DNA of 64,000 nt from the NCBI RefSeq assembly GCF_022627575.1, contig NZ_JADEYQ010000003.1:1-64000 (forward strand), in the 5' to 3' direction. Under the pieces are notes generated by a model. That model had not been told where the DNA came from. It did no database searches and was given only the letters and a program-made list of their open reading frames with translations. Source of the stretch: Sphingobacterium rhinopitheci (GTDB taxonomy: Bacteria > Bacteroidota > Bacteroidia > Sphingobacteriales > Sphingobacteriaceae). Position 1 is the first letter of the stretch, and each line of letters opens with the position of its first letter. A program made the translations under genes and the position numbers. This document shows positions 54,867 through 63,122 of the stretch, one piece after another.

Positions 54867-55757
54867 ATGGATAAATTTAAAGGAGCATTAGCCGTATTTA
54901 TTGGCGCTGCAAGTTTTGGCATATTATCTACATTTGTAAAAAAAGCTTATGCCGCAGGATTTGATCTAGGAGAGGTAACAGGTGTTCAAGCATTATTAGG
55001 GATGCTTTTTTTATGGTTACTACATTTCATCATCGGGGGGAATAAGGATAAAACACAATATCCGCAGCTTTCAAAGAAATGGAAAATATTAGTATCAGGC
55101 ATATCCACTGGAGCTGTTAGTATTTTATATTACAAGTCTGTGGAATTGGTTCCAGCTTCTATAGCTATAGTATTATTAATGCAGTTTATATGGATTAGTG
55201 CATTGATTAATTATATAGTTTTCAAACAAAAGCCTACAAAATGGGAATCTATTGGTATCATTTGTATTTTGGCATCAACATTTCTTGCAACAGGTGCATT
55301 TGAAGATAGTTTTTCAAGTATTTCTCCACTAGGGATTATGTTTGGGATGCTCGCAGCAACAGCCTATGCTATATTTATAATCGTTAATGGAAAAGTAGGT
55401 AACGATTATCCTCCTGTGGTTAAAAGTGCCTTAATGGTTACTGGAGCATGTATCTTTATATTTATAACACTACAACCATTCAGTTTATTTGATATCAACA
55501 ACGATTTAGGTATTTATAAATACGGACTTATTCTATCCCTATTTGGAACAGTATTACCTCCATTTTTATTTGCTTATGGTATGCCTAAGACCGGTGTGTC
55601 TTTAGGGAGTATCCTTAGCGCAGTAGAATTACCTGTAGCAGTGTGTTTATCATTTTTTGTACTTCATGAGCCTGTCAGTATTCTTCAATGGGTAGGTGTT
55701 CTATTGATTCTATTCTTTGTTGTATTAATTAATAGCATCAAAAAAAATTCAAATTAA
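54867..55757 (+). CDS. EamA-family transporter (DMT superfamily)
   Basis: A 296-residue inner-membrane protein with ten predicted helices in two EamA repeats: FIGAASFGILSTFVKKAY... and GMLAATAYAIFIIVNGKVG..., ending in SFFVLHEPVSILQWVGVLLI, the usual last-helix motif. Substrate unknown. It is not closely similar to the RarD-like protein at the other end of the window. Two hairpins follow it. Confidence 0.88.
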   Translation: MDKFKGALAVFIGAASFGILSTFVKKAYAAGFDLGEVTGVQALLGMLFLWLLHFIIGGNKDKTQYPQLSKKWKILVSGISTGAVSILYYKSVELVPASIAIVLLMQFIWISALINYIVFKQKPTKWESIGIICILASTFLATGAFEDSFSSISPLGIMFGMLAATAYAIFIIVNGKVGNDYPPVVKSALMVTGACIFIFITLQPFSLFDINNDLGIYKYGLILSLFGTVLPPFLFAYGMPKTGVSLGSILSAVELPVAVCLSFFVLHEPVSILQWVGVLLILFFVVLINSIKKNSN

Positions 55758-55775
55758 CCATAAAGAAGCTGTATG

Positions 55776-55815
55776 AAAAATTAAATCCGCTCATCAGAAT
55801 GAGAATTTAATTTTT
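55776..55815 (+). terminator. Terminator after the EamA gene
   Basis: Outer arms aaaaattaaat (55776-55786) and atttaattttt (55805-55815), inner arms ctcat/atgag (55790-55794/55799-55803). The 3' arm ends in a T-run. Confidence 0.7.
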
Positions 55816-55846
55816 ACATAAACTTTAACTATTGTATATAATCCTA

Positions 55847-55885
55847 AAAAAGGGCGAAATTTCATAAGAATTTTTAGCCCTTTTT
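55847..55885. terminator. Second terminator-like hairpin downstream of the EamA gene
   Basis: Arms aaaaagggc (55847-55855) and gcccttttt (55877-55885) with additional A/T pairs inside. T-runs occur in both directions, so it could back up the previous terminator or stop minus-strand transcripts. Confidence 0.65.
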
Positions 55886-56228
55886 CATTCAATTAAACTC
55901 TATATCAAAATAATATTATGTAGACATTTACAACAATTGACTTCTAATACAGACTCTTATGATCACGGAGCTAAGTAGCATGCTCCAGCATGTTTATAAG
56001 GTAAAAGTGTAGCTTTCGATAATTCCCTACTAATATCCGACATCCACACTTTTGCTATCTTTACTATTGCAATTTCTTATTTACCTATTATTAAAGACTA
56101 TTTTTTAGACTAAAGTACTCGAATTACCTTACTTGCTATACATAAAATACAATAGCCGCTATGCCTATCTAATTGTCTAACAAACTTTTTGTTTAAACAC
56201 AAAATATTAAAAAAACACTTTTTATAAC
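55886..56228. other. Gene-poor intergenic DNA before the metal-uptake genes
   Basis: No convincing gene. It holds short inverted repeats, including aaaagtgt (56003-56010) against acactttt (56045-56052), and a near-palindrome tttgtttaaacacaaa around 56188-56203, about 40 bp before the next start codon, which might bind a regulator. Confidence 0.35.
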
Positions 56229-56236
56229 TATCTTTG
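56229..56236 (+). promoter_or_regulatory. Candidate -7 box for the HYC-type gene, possibly leaderless
   Basis: TATCTTTG matches TAnnTTTG and ends 6 nt before the ATG at 56243. Confidence 0.4.
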
Positions 56237-56242
56237 ATAATA

Positions 56243-56653
56243 ATGAAGAAAACATTAACACTTATTTTTTGCCTTCTATACACCTTTGTTACATTTGGTG
56301 GTTCTATATTTGTGCATAATTGTGGTGATGATGTTATGTTATCTATTTATGAAAAATCATCACATGAAAATTGTCCTATATGTGTTAAGAAAAAACAGAA
56401 AAAGATTAACAACTGTAAGCATGGCGCATGTAATGATGTAGAAATAAAAATTGATCAATTAAAAGATCAATTTTCACAATCTCATAAAATAGATACATTT
56501 TTATTACAACCCCTAATCTTCGAAAGATTATGGATCAATTTGTATTCTTTTAATAGTGGAACTATTAAAAATGAACCTCTCCCATATATTCATTTAAACT
56601 GTTCCAACTCCTCTCCCCCATACTATATAATCAACTGTAATTTAAGGAATTAG
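56243..56653 (+). CDS. Cys-rich exported protein, HYC_CC_PP-like
   Basis: The start is set at the ATG at 56243 (MKKTLTLIFCLLYTFVTFGG), which gives a clean signal peptide. The 136-residue product has a VHNCGDD motif, then ENCPICVKKKQKKINNCKHG with clustered Cys, a VEIKIDQL strand, and SSPPYYI near the end. This HNC/CC/PP pattern fits the Bacteroidota HYC_CC_PP family found beside metal-type TonB receptors. It lies 83 bp upstream of the HMA-TonB receptor and probably works with it in copper or other metal handling (inference). Confidence 0.75.
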   Translation: MKKTLTLIFCLLYTFVTFGGSIFVHNCGDDVMLSIYEKSSHENCPICVKKKQKKINNCKHGACNDVEIKIDQLKDQFSQSHKIDTFLLQPLIFERLWINLYSFNSGTIKNEPLPYIHLNCSNSSPPYYIINCNLRN

Positions 56654-56736
56654 GCTAATTATTTTTTTTGAAAATCTAGATTTACACCAAAATCTAACTA
56701 TTTATTGTGTTCAAAAAATAATTAATTTAATATTTA

Positions 56737-59700
56737 ATGGTAATTAAAAAAATAATATTGATACTATCTATAATAGTATCAATAAATAATGCATTTGCAC
56801 AAGTCCTAAGCACTGACATATTTAATGTAGCCGGTAATTGTGGTTTATGTAAAAAGAGAATAGAAACAGCAGCTAAGCTACCTGGAGTGAATGCGGCAGA
56901 TTGGGATGTGCAAACAAAGCAAATAACAATTACTTATGATTCCAATAAAACGAATAATAAAGATATTCAGAAAGCTATAGCTGCTGTGGGGCATGATACA
57001 CAAGATGTCAAAGCAGCAGATGATGTGTATGAAAAGCTACACGAATGCTGCCTTTACGATAGAGAAATTTCTGATAAAAAAGGAGATGAAACTATTACAT
57101 TTAATGTCGCCGGTAATTGTGGTTTATGTAAAAAGAGAATAGAAACAGCAGCTAAGCTGCCTGGAGTGAATGCGGCAGATTGGGATGTGCAAACAAAGCA
57201 AATAACAATTACTTATGATCCCAATAAAACGAATAATAAAGATATTCAGAAAGCTATAGCTGCTGTGGGACATGATACACAAGATGTCAAAGCAGCAGAT
57301 GATGTGTATGAAAAGCTACACGAATGCTGCCTTTACGATAGAGAAATTTCTGATAAAAAAGGAGATGAAACTATTACATTTAATGTCGCCGGTAATTGTG
57401 GTTTATGTAAAAAGAGAATAGAAACAGCAGCTAAGCTGCCTGGAGTGAATGCGGCAGATTGGGATGTGCAAACAAAGCAAATAACAATTACTTATGATCC
57501 CAATAAAACGAATAATAAAGATATTCAGAAAGCTATAGCTGCTGTGGGACATGATACACAAGATGTCAAAGCAGCGGATGATGTGTATGAAAAGCTACAC
57601 GAATGTTGCCTTTACGATAGAGAATTGGCTGGAGAAGGAAAAAATCATCCTGATCATGATCATATCATAACAGGAGTTGTCGTTAATGAAGATTCAAAAG
57701 CAAATTTAAAACCTATCGTTGGCGTAACTGTAAAATGGTTAGATGGTCCAGCATTGAGCACCAAGACCAATGATAATGGTGTATTCAAAATCAAACACGA
57801 AAAAGGAAACCAAAGATTAATTTTGTCGCATACCGGAATGCAATCTGATACTATATTGGTAAAAAATCTTCACGATGTATTAGTTGTACATGCTCAAAAT
57901 AATATACTTTCAGAAGTCATTGTTTCCAGGAATCGTAAATCAAACTATATCAATGCTTTATCACCAAATAGGCTTGAAGTGATAACAGCAAAAGAACTTT
58001 TTAAAGCCGCGTGTTGTGATTTAAGTGAAAGCTTTGAAACAAATGCCTCTGTTGATGTCGTAAGTAACGATGCTGTAACAGGTAGTAAACAAATACAAAT
58101 GCTTGGCTTAAGTGGAATTTATACACAATTAACGGTAGAAAACTTACCTGGCCCTAGAGGATTTGCAACCCCACTAGGGCTAAACAGTATATCCGGAACT
58201 TGGATAAATTCAATCAACATTAGTAAAGGGATTGGTTCTGTCGTAAATGGTTATGAAAGTATGGCAGGTCAAATCAATGTAGAATTAAAGAAACCCAATG
58301 ATACAGAGCGTTTATATTTTAATGCCTATGCTAATAATATGGGACGTACAGATATAAATCTAAACGTAACACAAAAGCTAAATGATAAATGGTCAGTAGG
58401 TTTATTATTACATGAAAACTTTATGTATAATAAAAACATGAACTTTAGCAAAAATGGCTTTAGAGATGTCCCTGTAGGGAATTTATTTTCAGGAATAAAC
58501 AGATGGCATTATGAAGATAGTCAAGGTATTATCGCACAATTTGGAATTAAATATCTCAAAGATGACCGTACAGGAGGACAATTAGATTTTGATAAGAAGT
58601 TAGATAAAGGAACGACAAACAGATATGGTTTAGGCTTTGACAATCAACGCATAGAAGGCTTTGCAAAAATAGGATATGTATTCCCCGAAAATAAACTTCG
58701 TAGTATAGGCTTGCAATTAGCAGCTTCTAACTACCGACAAAATAGCTATTTTGGACAAACTACATACCTTAATAAACAGACAAATGGCTATGCTAACTTA
58801 ATATTCCAAGATGTAATTGGTAGTGTATTTCACAAGTATAAAGTTGGTGCTTCTATAAGTTACGATGATTATAATGAAGATATAAATATCTACAACTTCA
58901 AAAGAAAAGAAACAGTTTCTGGTGCATTTGCAGAATATACTTTTAGTCCTTCTGAGAAATTTGATGCTGTGTTAGGATTGCGCCAAGATTATAATTCTTT
59001 GTATGGTTGGTTTACAACACCAAGAGCTGTACTACGTTATGCTCCAAATCTAGGAACAACTCTTCGCTTCAGCTCTGGCAGAGGACAAAGAACAGCCAAT
59101 ATATTTGCGGAGAACATGAGTTTATTTGCTTCAAGTAGAATTATAGATTTAGCAAATATCGCCAATAAAGAAAATGCTTATGGTCTTAAACCCGAAGTAT
59201 CTTGGAATACAGGGGTTAGTATTGACCAAAAAATTCAATTATTTAATAGAGAAGCAGGTTTCTCTATGGAATTATTTCACACCAATTTTAAAAATCAAGT
59301 TATCATAGATTTAGAGAATCCAAGAGTGGTATCATTCTATAACTTAACTGGTAAATCTTTCTCTAATAGTTTACAAACAGAATTTCGATTTATGCCAATA
59401 AAGCACCTAGAAGCTAAATTTGCCTATAGATTGTTAAATGTAGAAACTGACTATGAAAATGGGCGCTTAGAAAAACCATTAATTGCTAAGCATAGAGGAT
59501 TTATGAATCTAGGATACAGTTTACACAGCGGATGGAACTTTGATTACACATTAAATATAGTAGGTAAAAAAAGGCTTCCTTCAACGGTAGACAATCCTAT
59601 TGAATACCAAGTAGCCACTTATTCAAAATCGTATGCTACGATGAATGCTCAGGTGTCAAAGAGCTTTGGTATAGATAAAAATTTCACTGTTTATCTTGGA

Positions 59701-59844
59701 GTAGAAAATCTAGGTAACTACTACCAGAAAGATCCTATCTTAGCAGCTGAAGATCCATTTGGTCCCTATTTCGACACCAATTTACTTTGGGGCCCATTAG
59801 TAGGGAGAATGTTTTATTCTGGAATTAGATATAATATTAAATAA
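56737..59844 (+). CDS. TonB-dependent receptor with three tandem HMA domains
   Basis: A 1035-residue outer-membrane protein. After a signal peptide ending NAFA come three heavy-metal-associated domains starting at residues 29, 122 and 215 (period 93), each with NCGLCKKRIE (CXXC) and ending in HECCLYDRE. Then a short HPDHDH stretch, a carboxypeptidase-regulatory-like domain (about 312-390, ITGVVVNEDS...VGVTVKW), the plug (SGIYTQLTVENLPGPRGFAT, SKGIGSVVNGYESMAGQINV) and a beta-barrel ending YSGIRYNIK. It probably imports copper or a metal complex. Bacteroidota relatives usually carry one HMA domain; three near-identical copies are unusual. Confidence 0.92.
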   Translation: MVIKKIILILSIIVSINNAFAQVLSTDIFNVAGNCGLCKKRIETAAKLPGVNAADWDVQTKQITITYDSNKTNNKDIQKAIAAVGHDTQDVKAADDVYEKLHECCLYDREISDKKGDETITFNVAGNCGLCKKRIETAAKLPGVNAADWDVQTKQITITYDPNKTNNKDIQKAIAAVGHDTQDVKAADDVYEKLHECCLYDREISDKKGDETITFNVAGNCGLCKKRIETAAKLPGVNAADWDVQTKQITITYDPNKTNNKDIQKAIAAVGHDTQDVKAADDVYEKLHECCLYDRELAGEGKNHPDHDHIITGVVVNEDSKANLKPIVGVTVKWLDGPALSTKTNDNGVFKIKHEKGNQRLILSHTGMQSDTILVKNLHDVLVVHAQNNILSEVIVSRNRKSNYINALSPNRLEVITAKELFKAACCDLSESFETNASVDVVSNDAVTGSKQIQMLGLSGIYTQLTVENLPGPRGFATPLGLNSISGTWINSINISKGIGSVVNGYESMAGQINVELKKPNDTERLYFNAYANNMGRTDINLNVTQKLNDKWSVGLLLHENFMYNKNMNFSKNGFRDVPVGNLFSGINRWHYEDSQGIIAQFGIKYLKDDRTGGQLDFDKKLDKGTTNRYGLGFDNQRIEGFAKIGYVFPENKLRSIGLQLAASNYRQNSYFGQTTYLNKQTNGYANLIFQDVIGSVFHKYKVGASISYDDYNEDINIYNFKRKETVSGAFAEYTFSPSEKFDAVLGLRQDYNSLYGWFTTPRAVLRYAPNLGTTLRFSSGRGQRTANIFAENMSLFASSRIIDLANIANKENAYGLKPEVSWNTGVSIDQKIQLFNREAGFSMELFHTNFKNQVIIDLENPRVVSFYNLTGKSFSNSLQTEFRFMPIKHLEAKFAYRLLNVETDYENGRLEKPLIAKHRGFMNLGYSLHSGWNFDYTLNIVGKKRLPSTVDNPIEYQVATYSKSYATMNAQVSKSFGIDKNFTVYLGVENLGNYYQKDPILAAEDPFGPYFDTNLLWGPLVGRMFYSGIRYNIK
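56821..57626 (+). repeat. 279-bp tandem triplication encoding HMA domains
   Basis: Copies begin at 56821, 57100 and 57379. Copies 1 and 2 differ at four bases, copies 2 and 3 at two bases before homology ends near 57626. Only one difference changes an amino acid (Ser to Pro in copy 1 versus 2). The identity at silent sites implies very recent expansion or ongoing homogenisation. Confidence 0.95.
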
Positions 59845-59845
59845 T

Positions 59846-59868
59846 AAAAGGGGCTTAAAGCCCCTTTT
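59846..59868. terminator. Bidirectional terminator between the HMA receptor and maf
   Basis: Arms aaaaggggc (59846-59854) and gcccctttt (59860-59868) with a 5-nt loop, followed by ctatttt on the plus strand. The minus-strand maf gene ends at 59855, inside the hairpin. Confidence 0.85.
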
Positions 59869-60451
59869 CTATTTTAATTAATTCCTTATATAATTGACTT
59901 GTAGGTAAGCCCATCACATTTTCGTATGTTCCATTGATATGTGCTACCCCAATCCTACCTATCCATTCCTGAATTCCATAAGAGCCAGCTTTATCAAATG
60001 GTTTATATTTATATACATAATAATCTATCTCTTCGTCAGATAGTGTATTAAAGACAACTTCAGTTTTACAAGTAAAACTTCTTATAACATTATTAAATAA
60101 TATAGCTACTCCTGTATACACTAAATGTACATTTCCACTCAAGTCTTTCAAAATACTTTTTGCCTCATTACTAGTAAGTGGTTTACCTAAGACACGTCCT
60201 GTCGAATCTACAACCACAGTATCTGCAGTGATTATAAGTTTATCGTTAAAGGCTATTGTATTAAAAGCTTGTAATTTCTTCAATGCTATAAATTCAGCAG
60301 CATCTTCAGGTAAAATATCATGAGGCATAGACTCATCTATACTTTTTACAAGCACTTTAAAATCTAGATCCAAGGCACTCAATAACTCTTTACGCCTAGG
60401 GGACTGTGAGCCCAACACAATAGGGAATGTTTTAATTTTATTCAATAACAT
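59855..60451 (-). CDS. maf: Maf-family nucleoside triphosphate pyrophosphatase
   Basis: A 198-residue house-cleaning enzyme that hydrolyses dTTP/UTP or modified pyrimidine triphosphates. The substrate loop LGSQSPRRKELL begins at residue 13, and the catalytic ITADTVVVDSTGRVLGKP and PFDKAGSYGIQEWIG motifs are intact; the last favours the YhdE-like (dTTP/UTP) subgroup. It follows the KdsC-type gene by 8 bp, so they form one transcript. Confidence 0.93.
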   Translation of the reverse strand: MLLNKIKTFPIVLGSQSPRRKELLSALDLDFKVLVKSIDESMPHDILPEDAAEFIALKKLQAFNTIAFNDKLIITADTVVVDSTGRVLGKPLTSNEAKSILKDLSGNVHLVYTGVAILFNNVIRSFTCKTEVVFNTLSDEEIDYYVYKYKPFDKAGSYGIQEWIGRIGVAHINGTYENVMGLPTSQLYKELIKIEKGL

Positions 60452-60459
60452 TGTCTATT

Positions 60460-60978
60460 TTATATGCTTGTAACTAATACATCCTTATGCCACTTATCTT
60501 GCAACTTTAGCATTTTTTCGATTATCTCACGAGCTACCCCTTCTCCTCCTTTTTTGGTAGAAACATAATCGGATAAATATTTGATTTCTTCAATCGCATC
60601 AGCAGGAGCAATTGCTACGCCAACTTCTTTCATACAAGCATAATCAGGCATATCATCTCCGATAAACATTACATCTTTACGATCAATATCGTATTTTAAC
60701 AAGAGCGTATTTAGTAGCGTCAGTTTATCTGATACGCCAATATGAATTTCTTGAACGCCCAGATTTTCAAAGCGCTTAACTACCCCTAGGGATTTTCCTC
60801 CAGTAATAACAAAAATCAATACATTTTGTTTTACAGCATATTGGATAGCATAGCCATCCTTTACATTAAAAGAGCGTAGCTGTTCACCTTGTTCATTCAC
60901 TAAAATATCACCATTTGTCAGGACACCATCCACATCCAAGACGACGCATTTTATAGTTTTTAAAGTCGTATATATCAT
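60460..60978 (-). CDS. kdsC: KdsC-type HAD phosphatase (KDO-8-phosphate phosphatase)
   Basis: A 172-residue HAD hydrolase without cap domain. Motif I VLDVDGVLTNGD (Asp15, Asp17), motif II FVITGGKS, motif III with Lys in SDKLTLLN, and motif IV FIGDDMPDYACM. Length and motifs match KdsC, which makes 3-deoxy-D-manno-octulosonate for LPS. A 8-kDa-smaller sugar phosphatase role cannot be excluded. A TAACTTTG box lies at 60989-60996, 10 nt before the ATG. Confidence 0.9.
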   Translation of the reverse strand: MIYTTLKTIKCVVLDVDGVLTNGDILVNEQGEQLRSFNVKDGYAIQYAVKQNVLIFVITGGKSLGVVKRFENLGVQEIHIGVSDKLTLLNTLLLKYDIDRKDVMFIGDDMPDYACMKEVGVAIAPADAIEEIKYLSDYVSTKKGGEGVAREIIEKMLKLQDKWHKDVLVTSI

Positions 60979-60988
60979 AATAATACCA

Positions 60989-60996
60989 CAAAGTTA
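60989..60996 (-). promoter_or_regulatory. Candidate -7 box for the kdsC-maf operon
   Basis: TAACTTTG on the minus strand matches TAnnTTTG and lies 10 nt before the ATG at 60978. No clear -33 element. Confidence 0.4.
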
Positions 60997-61121
60997 AGTA
61001 TAAATTATAGGAATAAACAGCTTAATATTACTCATATTAGCCACTATATTATCGACTTAAACCAGAAAAATCACAATTGTGTCAGAAAAAGGTTGTTTCT
61101 GCAACTTTTAGTGTATAAAGT

Positions 61122-61153
61122 ATTGACACGTGTCAATTATTGACGTACCTTTG
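61122..61153 (+). promoter_or_regulatory. Complete Bacteroidota-type promoter with an embedded palindrome
   Basis: TTG (61123-61125), a 20-nt spacer and TACCTTTG (61146-61153) make the best full -33/-7 promoter found in the window. The -33 element lies inside attgacacgtgtcaat (61122-61137), a perfect 16-bp palindrome, a likely repressor or activator site. It points towards an intergenic space with no plus-strand gene. Confidence 0.75.
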
Positions 61154-61157
61154 TATT

Positions 61158-61268
61158 AACAAATCCGAAGTAATATTCAGAATTGTTACTAGAATAGTCT
61201 TTTCATAATTTAGGTTTATAATTGGTTAGTAGCAAACCTTGGCGCCCATCGTCAAGGTTTTGTTTTTT
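61158..61268 (+). ncRNA. Candidate small non-coding RNA
   Basis: A transcript of about 105-110 nt is predicted from the promoter at 61122-61153 to the terminator at 61234-61260. It runs on the plus strand between two minus-strand genes and contains no ORF with a sensible start. An internal hairpin (agtaa at 61169-61173 with ttact at 61186-61190, extended by att/aat) precedes the terminator stem. I do not recognise an RNA family. Confidence 0.55.
61234..61268 (+). terminator. Intrinsic terminator of the candidate small RNA
   Basis: Arms aaaccttg (61234-61241) and caaggttt (61253-61260) with an 11-nt loop gcgcccatcgt, followed by tgtttttt. The plus-strand orientation has no protein gene to serve. 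Confidence 0.8.
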
Positions 61269-61292
61269 ACTACCTTCCAGATTTATAAACTA

Positions 61293-62273
61293 TTATTTAC
61301 TTCTATCGTTTCCTTTAGGATTAGAAATACTAGATCTCATATCAGTGTCAGCTTGAATATTTTGCATTTTATAGTAATCCATAACCCCAAGATTACCATT
61401 CCTAAATGCTTCTGCCATAGCTAATGGAATCTGTGTTTCAGCTTCTATCACTTTCGCTTTAGCCTCTTGTGCTTTAGCACGCATTTCCTGCTCATAAGCA
61501 ACCGCCATCGCTCTTCTTTCTTCAGCTCTTGCATTTGCAACTTTAAGATCAGCTTCAGCTTGATCCGTTTGCAATTTGGCACCAACATTTTCACCAATAT
61601 CAATATCAGCAATATCAATCGATAAGATCTCAAATGCAGTACCTGAGTCAAGTCCCTTTGACAAAACAGTTTTCGAAATACGATCAGGATTTTCTAAAAC
61701 TTGCTTATGACTTTCAGAGGAACCAATCGTGGTTACAATTCCTTCTCCGACACGAGCTAATATCGTTTCTTCCCCTGCACCACCAACCAATTGGTTAATG
61801 TTAGCACGAACAGTTACTCTAGCTTTAGCAATCAATTGAATCCCATCTTTTGCTACTGCAGCTACAGGTGGTGTATTTATGACTTGAGGATTAACGGATA
61901 ATTGCACCGCATCAAATACATCTCTACCTGCTAAATCAATTGCCGTTGCAAGCTTAAAATTTAGTGGAATATTGGCTTTATCAGCAGATATAAGTGCTTT
62001 TATAACTTTATTCACATTTCCTCCGGCCAAATAGTGAGTTTCGATTTCATTAGATGTCAATTTTAAACCAGCTTTTGAAGAAATGATCATTGCATTAGTA
62101 ACCAAAGAAGGTGGAACTTTACGCAAACGCATCAATACGAGGTTTAACAGACTAATTTTAACGTTTGACAATTGTGCCGTAAACCACAAATTGACGGGGA
62201 GTAAATAAAGCAGTAGAAAAAATGCTATTATTCCACCTACTATAGTAATTATTACAGAAATTTCAGGGTTCAT
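61293..62273 (-). CDS. floA: Flotillin-like protein FloA
   Basis: A 326-residue membrane-associated protein of the FloA (UPF0365/YqfA) type. An N-terminal membrane hairpin/anchor (about 8-30) is followed by a long SPFH-like core ([59 protein letters not shown]) and a charged coiled-coil ([20 protein letters not shown]). FloA scaffolds ordered membrane domains. The C-terminus is short and charged. No close neighbours on its strand. Confidence 0.93.
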   Translation of the reverse strand: MNPEISVIITIVGGIIAFFLLLYLLPVNLWFTAQLSNVKISLLNLVLMRLRKVPPSLVTNAMIISSKAGLKLTSNEIETHYLAGGNVNKVIKALISADKANIPLNFKLATAIDLAGRDVFDAVQLSVNPQVINTPPVAAVAKDGIQLIAKARVTVRANINQLVGGAGEETILARVGEGIVTTIGSSESHKQVLENPDRISKTVLSKGLDSGTAFEILSIDIADIDIGENVGAKLQTDQAEADLKVANARAEERRAMAVAYEQEMRAKAQEAKAKVIEAETQIPLAMAEAFRNGNLGVMDYYKMQNIQADTDMRSSISNPKGNDRSK

Positions 62274-62478
62274 ACTAAGAGTTGTTTATATATACCTACT
62301 AATATATATATATTAAACCATAAATCGGACCCCAAATGAAATATCTTAAGATAAAAAAAAATATATTATCATATTTTTATCCCTCCTAAAAGCAAACTTC
62401 AGTAATTACATTATTAAATGTAATCTAGTTTAAAATATAATTTCGTAACTTTATTGATCAACAAAATAACTTTTATTT

Positions 62479-63012
62479 ATGAAAAAATTATTCATCATTC
62501 CTGCCTTAGCTCTAGCTATATCTTTTGCTTCTTGTGGAGGTAACACTACATCATCTACTACAGATAATCAAAATGCTACTGAAGAAACTGTAGTAACTGA
62601 AACTGCTGAGACTATTCCTGGTTTAGAAAATGTAACTATTTCAAATACATGGACTGTAGAAGGAAATGATCAAATGAAATTTAACACACAATTAATACGT
62701 GTAAAAGCTGGTGAAGATGTAGTATTAACGTTAAAAAACACAGGTACTATGCCAAAAGAATCAATGGGTCATAATTTAGTAGTTTTGACACCAGGAGTTG
62801 ACTTAGCTACATTTGGTGGTGAGGCTGCTGCTGCTGCTGCTAATGAATATATACCACAATCATCATTATCATCAATTATAGCACATACCAAATTATTAGG
62901 CCCTGGTGAAGAGGATAAAATCACATTCAAGCTAGATAAAGGCACATACGATTATATTTGTAGTTTTCCAGGTCACTACGGTGTGATGCAAGGAAAAATA
63001 GTTGCAGAATAA
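62479..63012 (+). CDS. Azurin (blue copper lipoprotein)
   Basis: A 177-residue exported protein whose signal ends in SFASC, so it is probably lipid-anchored, followed by a Thr/Glu-rich linker. The azurin domain (about 50-177) contains the type 1 copper ligands: His in MGHNLVVL, Cys and His in YICSFPGHYGVM, and the Met just after. It passes electrons in the periplasm to acceptors such as cytochrome oxidase or nitrite reductase; the partner is not shown here. Its own terminator follows. Confidence 0.93.
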   Translation: MKKLFIIPALALAISFASCGGNTTSSTTDNQNATEETVVTETAETIPGLENVTISNTWTVEGNDQMKFNTQLIRVKAGEDVVLTLKNTGTMPKESMGHNLVVLTPGVDLATFGGEAAAAAANEYIPQSSLSSIIAHTKLLGPGEEDKITFKLDKGTYDYICSFPGHYGVMQGKIVAE

Positions 63013-63028
63013 TATAAATAACTACAAG

Positions 63029-63054
63029 AAAAGGCACATTTAGTGCCTTTTTTT
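63029..63054 (+). terminator. Terminator after the azurin gene
   Basis: Perfect 9-bp arms aaaaggcac (63029-63037) and gtgcctttt (63043-63051), loop attta, then more T. Confidence 0.9.
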
Positions 63055-63089
63055 GTGCGTATAAGTTAGGTTAACTTACTAATAACTGT

Positions 63090-63097
63090 TAACTTTG
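63090..63097 (+). promoter_or_regulatory. Candidate -7 box for lpdA
   Basis: TAACTTTG matches TAnnTTTG and lies 25 nt before the lpdA ATG at 63123. A second ttaactt at 63071-63077 lies upstream at roughly -33 spacing but lacks TTG. Confidence 0.45.
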
Positions 63098-63122
63098 TAC
63101 AAAAAAATATAAAACAGCAATC

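Noticed and set aside
55963..56043. 26-codon minus-strand ORF (MSDISRELSKATLLPYKHAG...)
   Set aside because: Short, no promoter box or context, and no recognised pattern; most likely chance.
61239..61424. Plus-strand ORF crossing the small-RNA terminator into floA antisense
   Set aside because: It is mostly the reverse frame of floA and starts inside the terminator hairpin.
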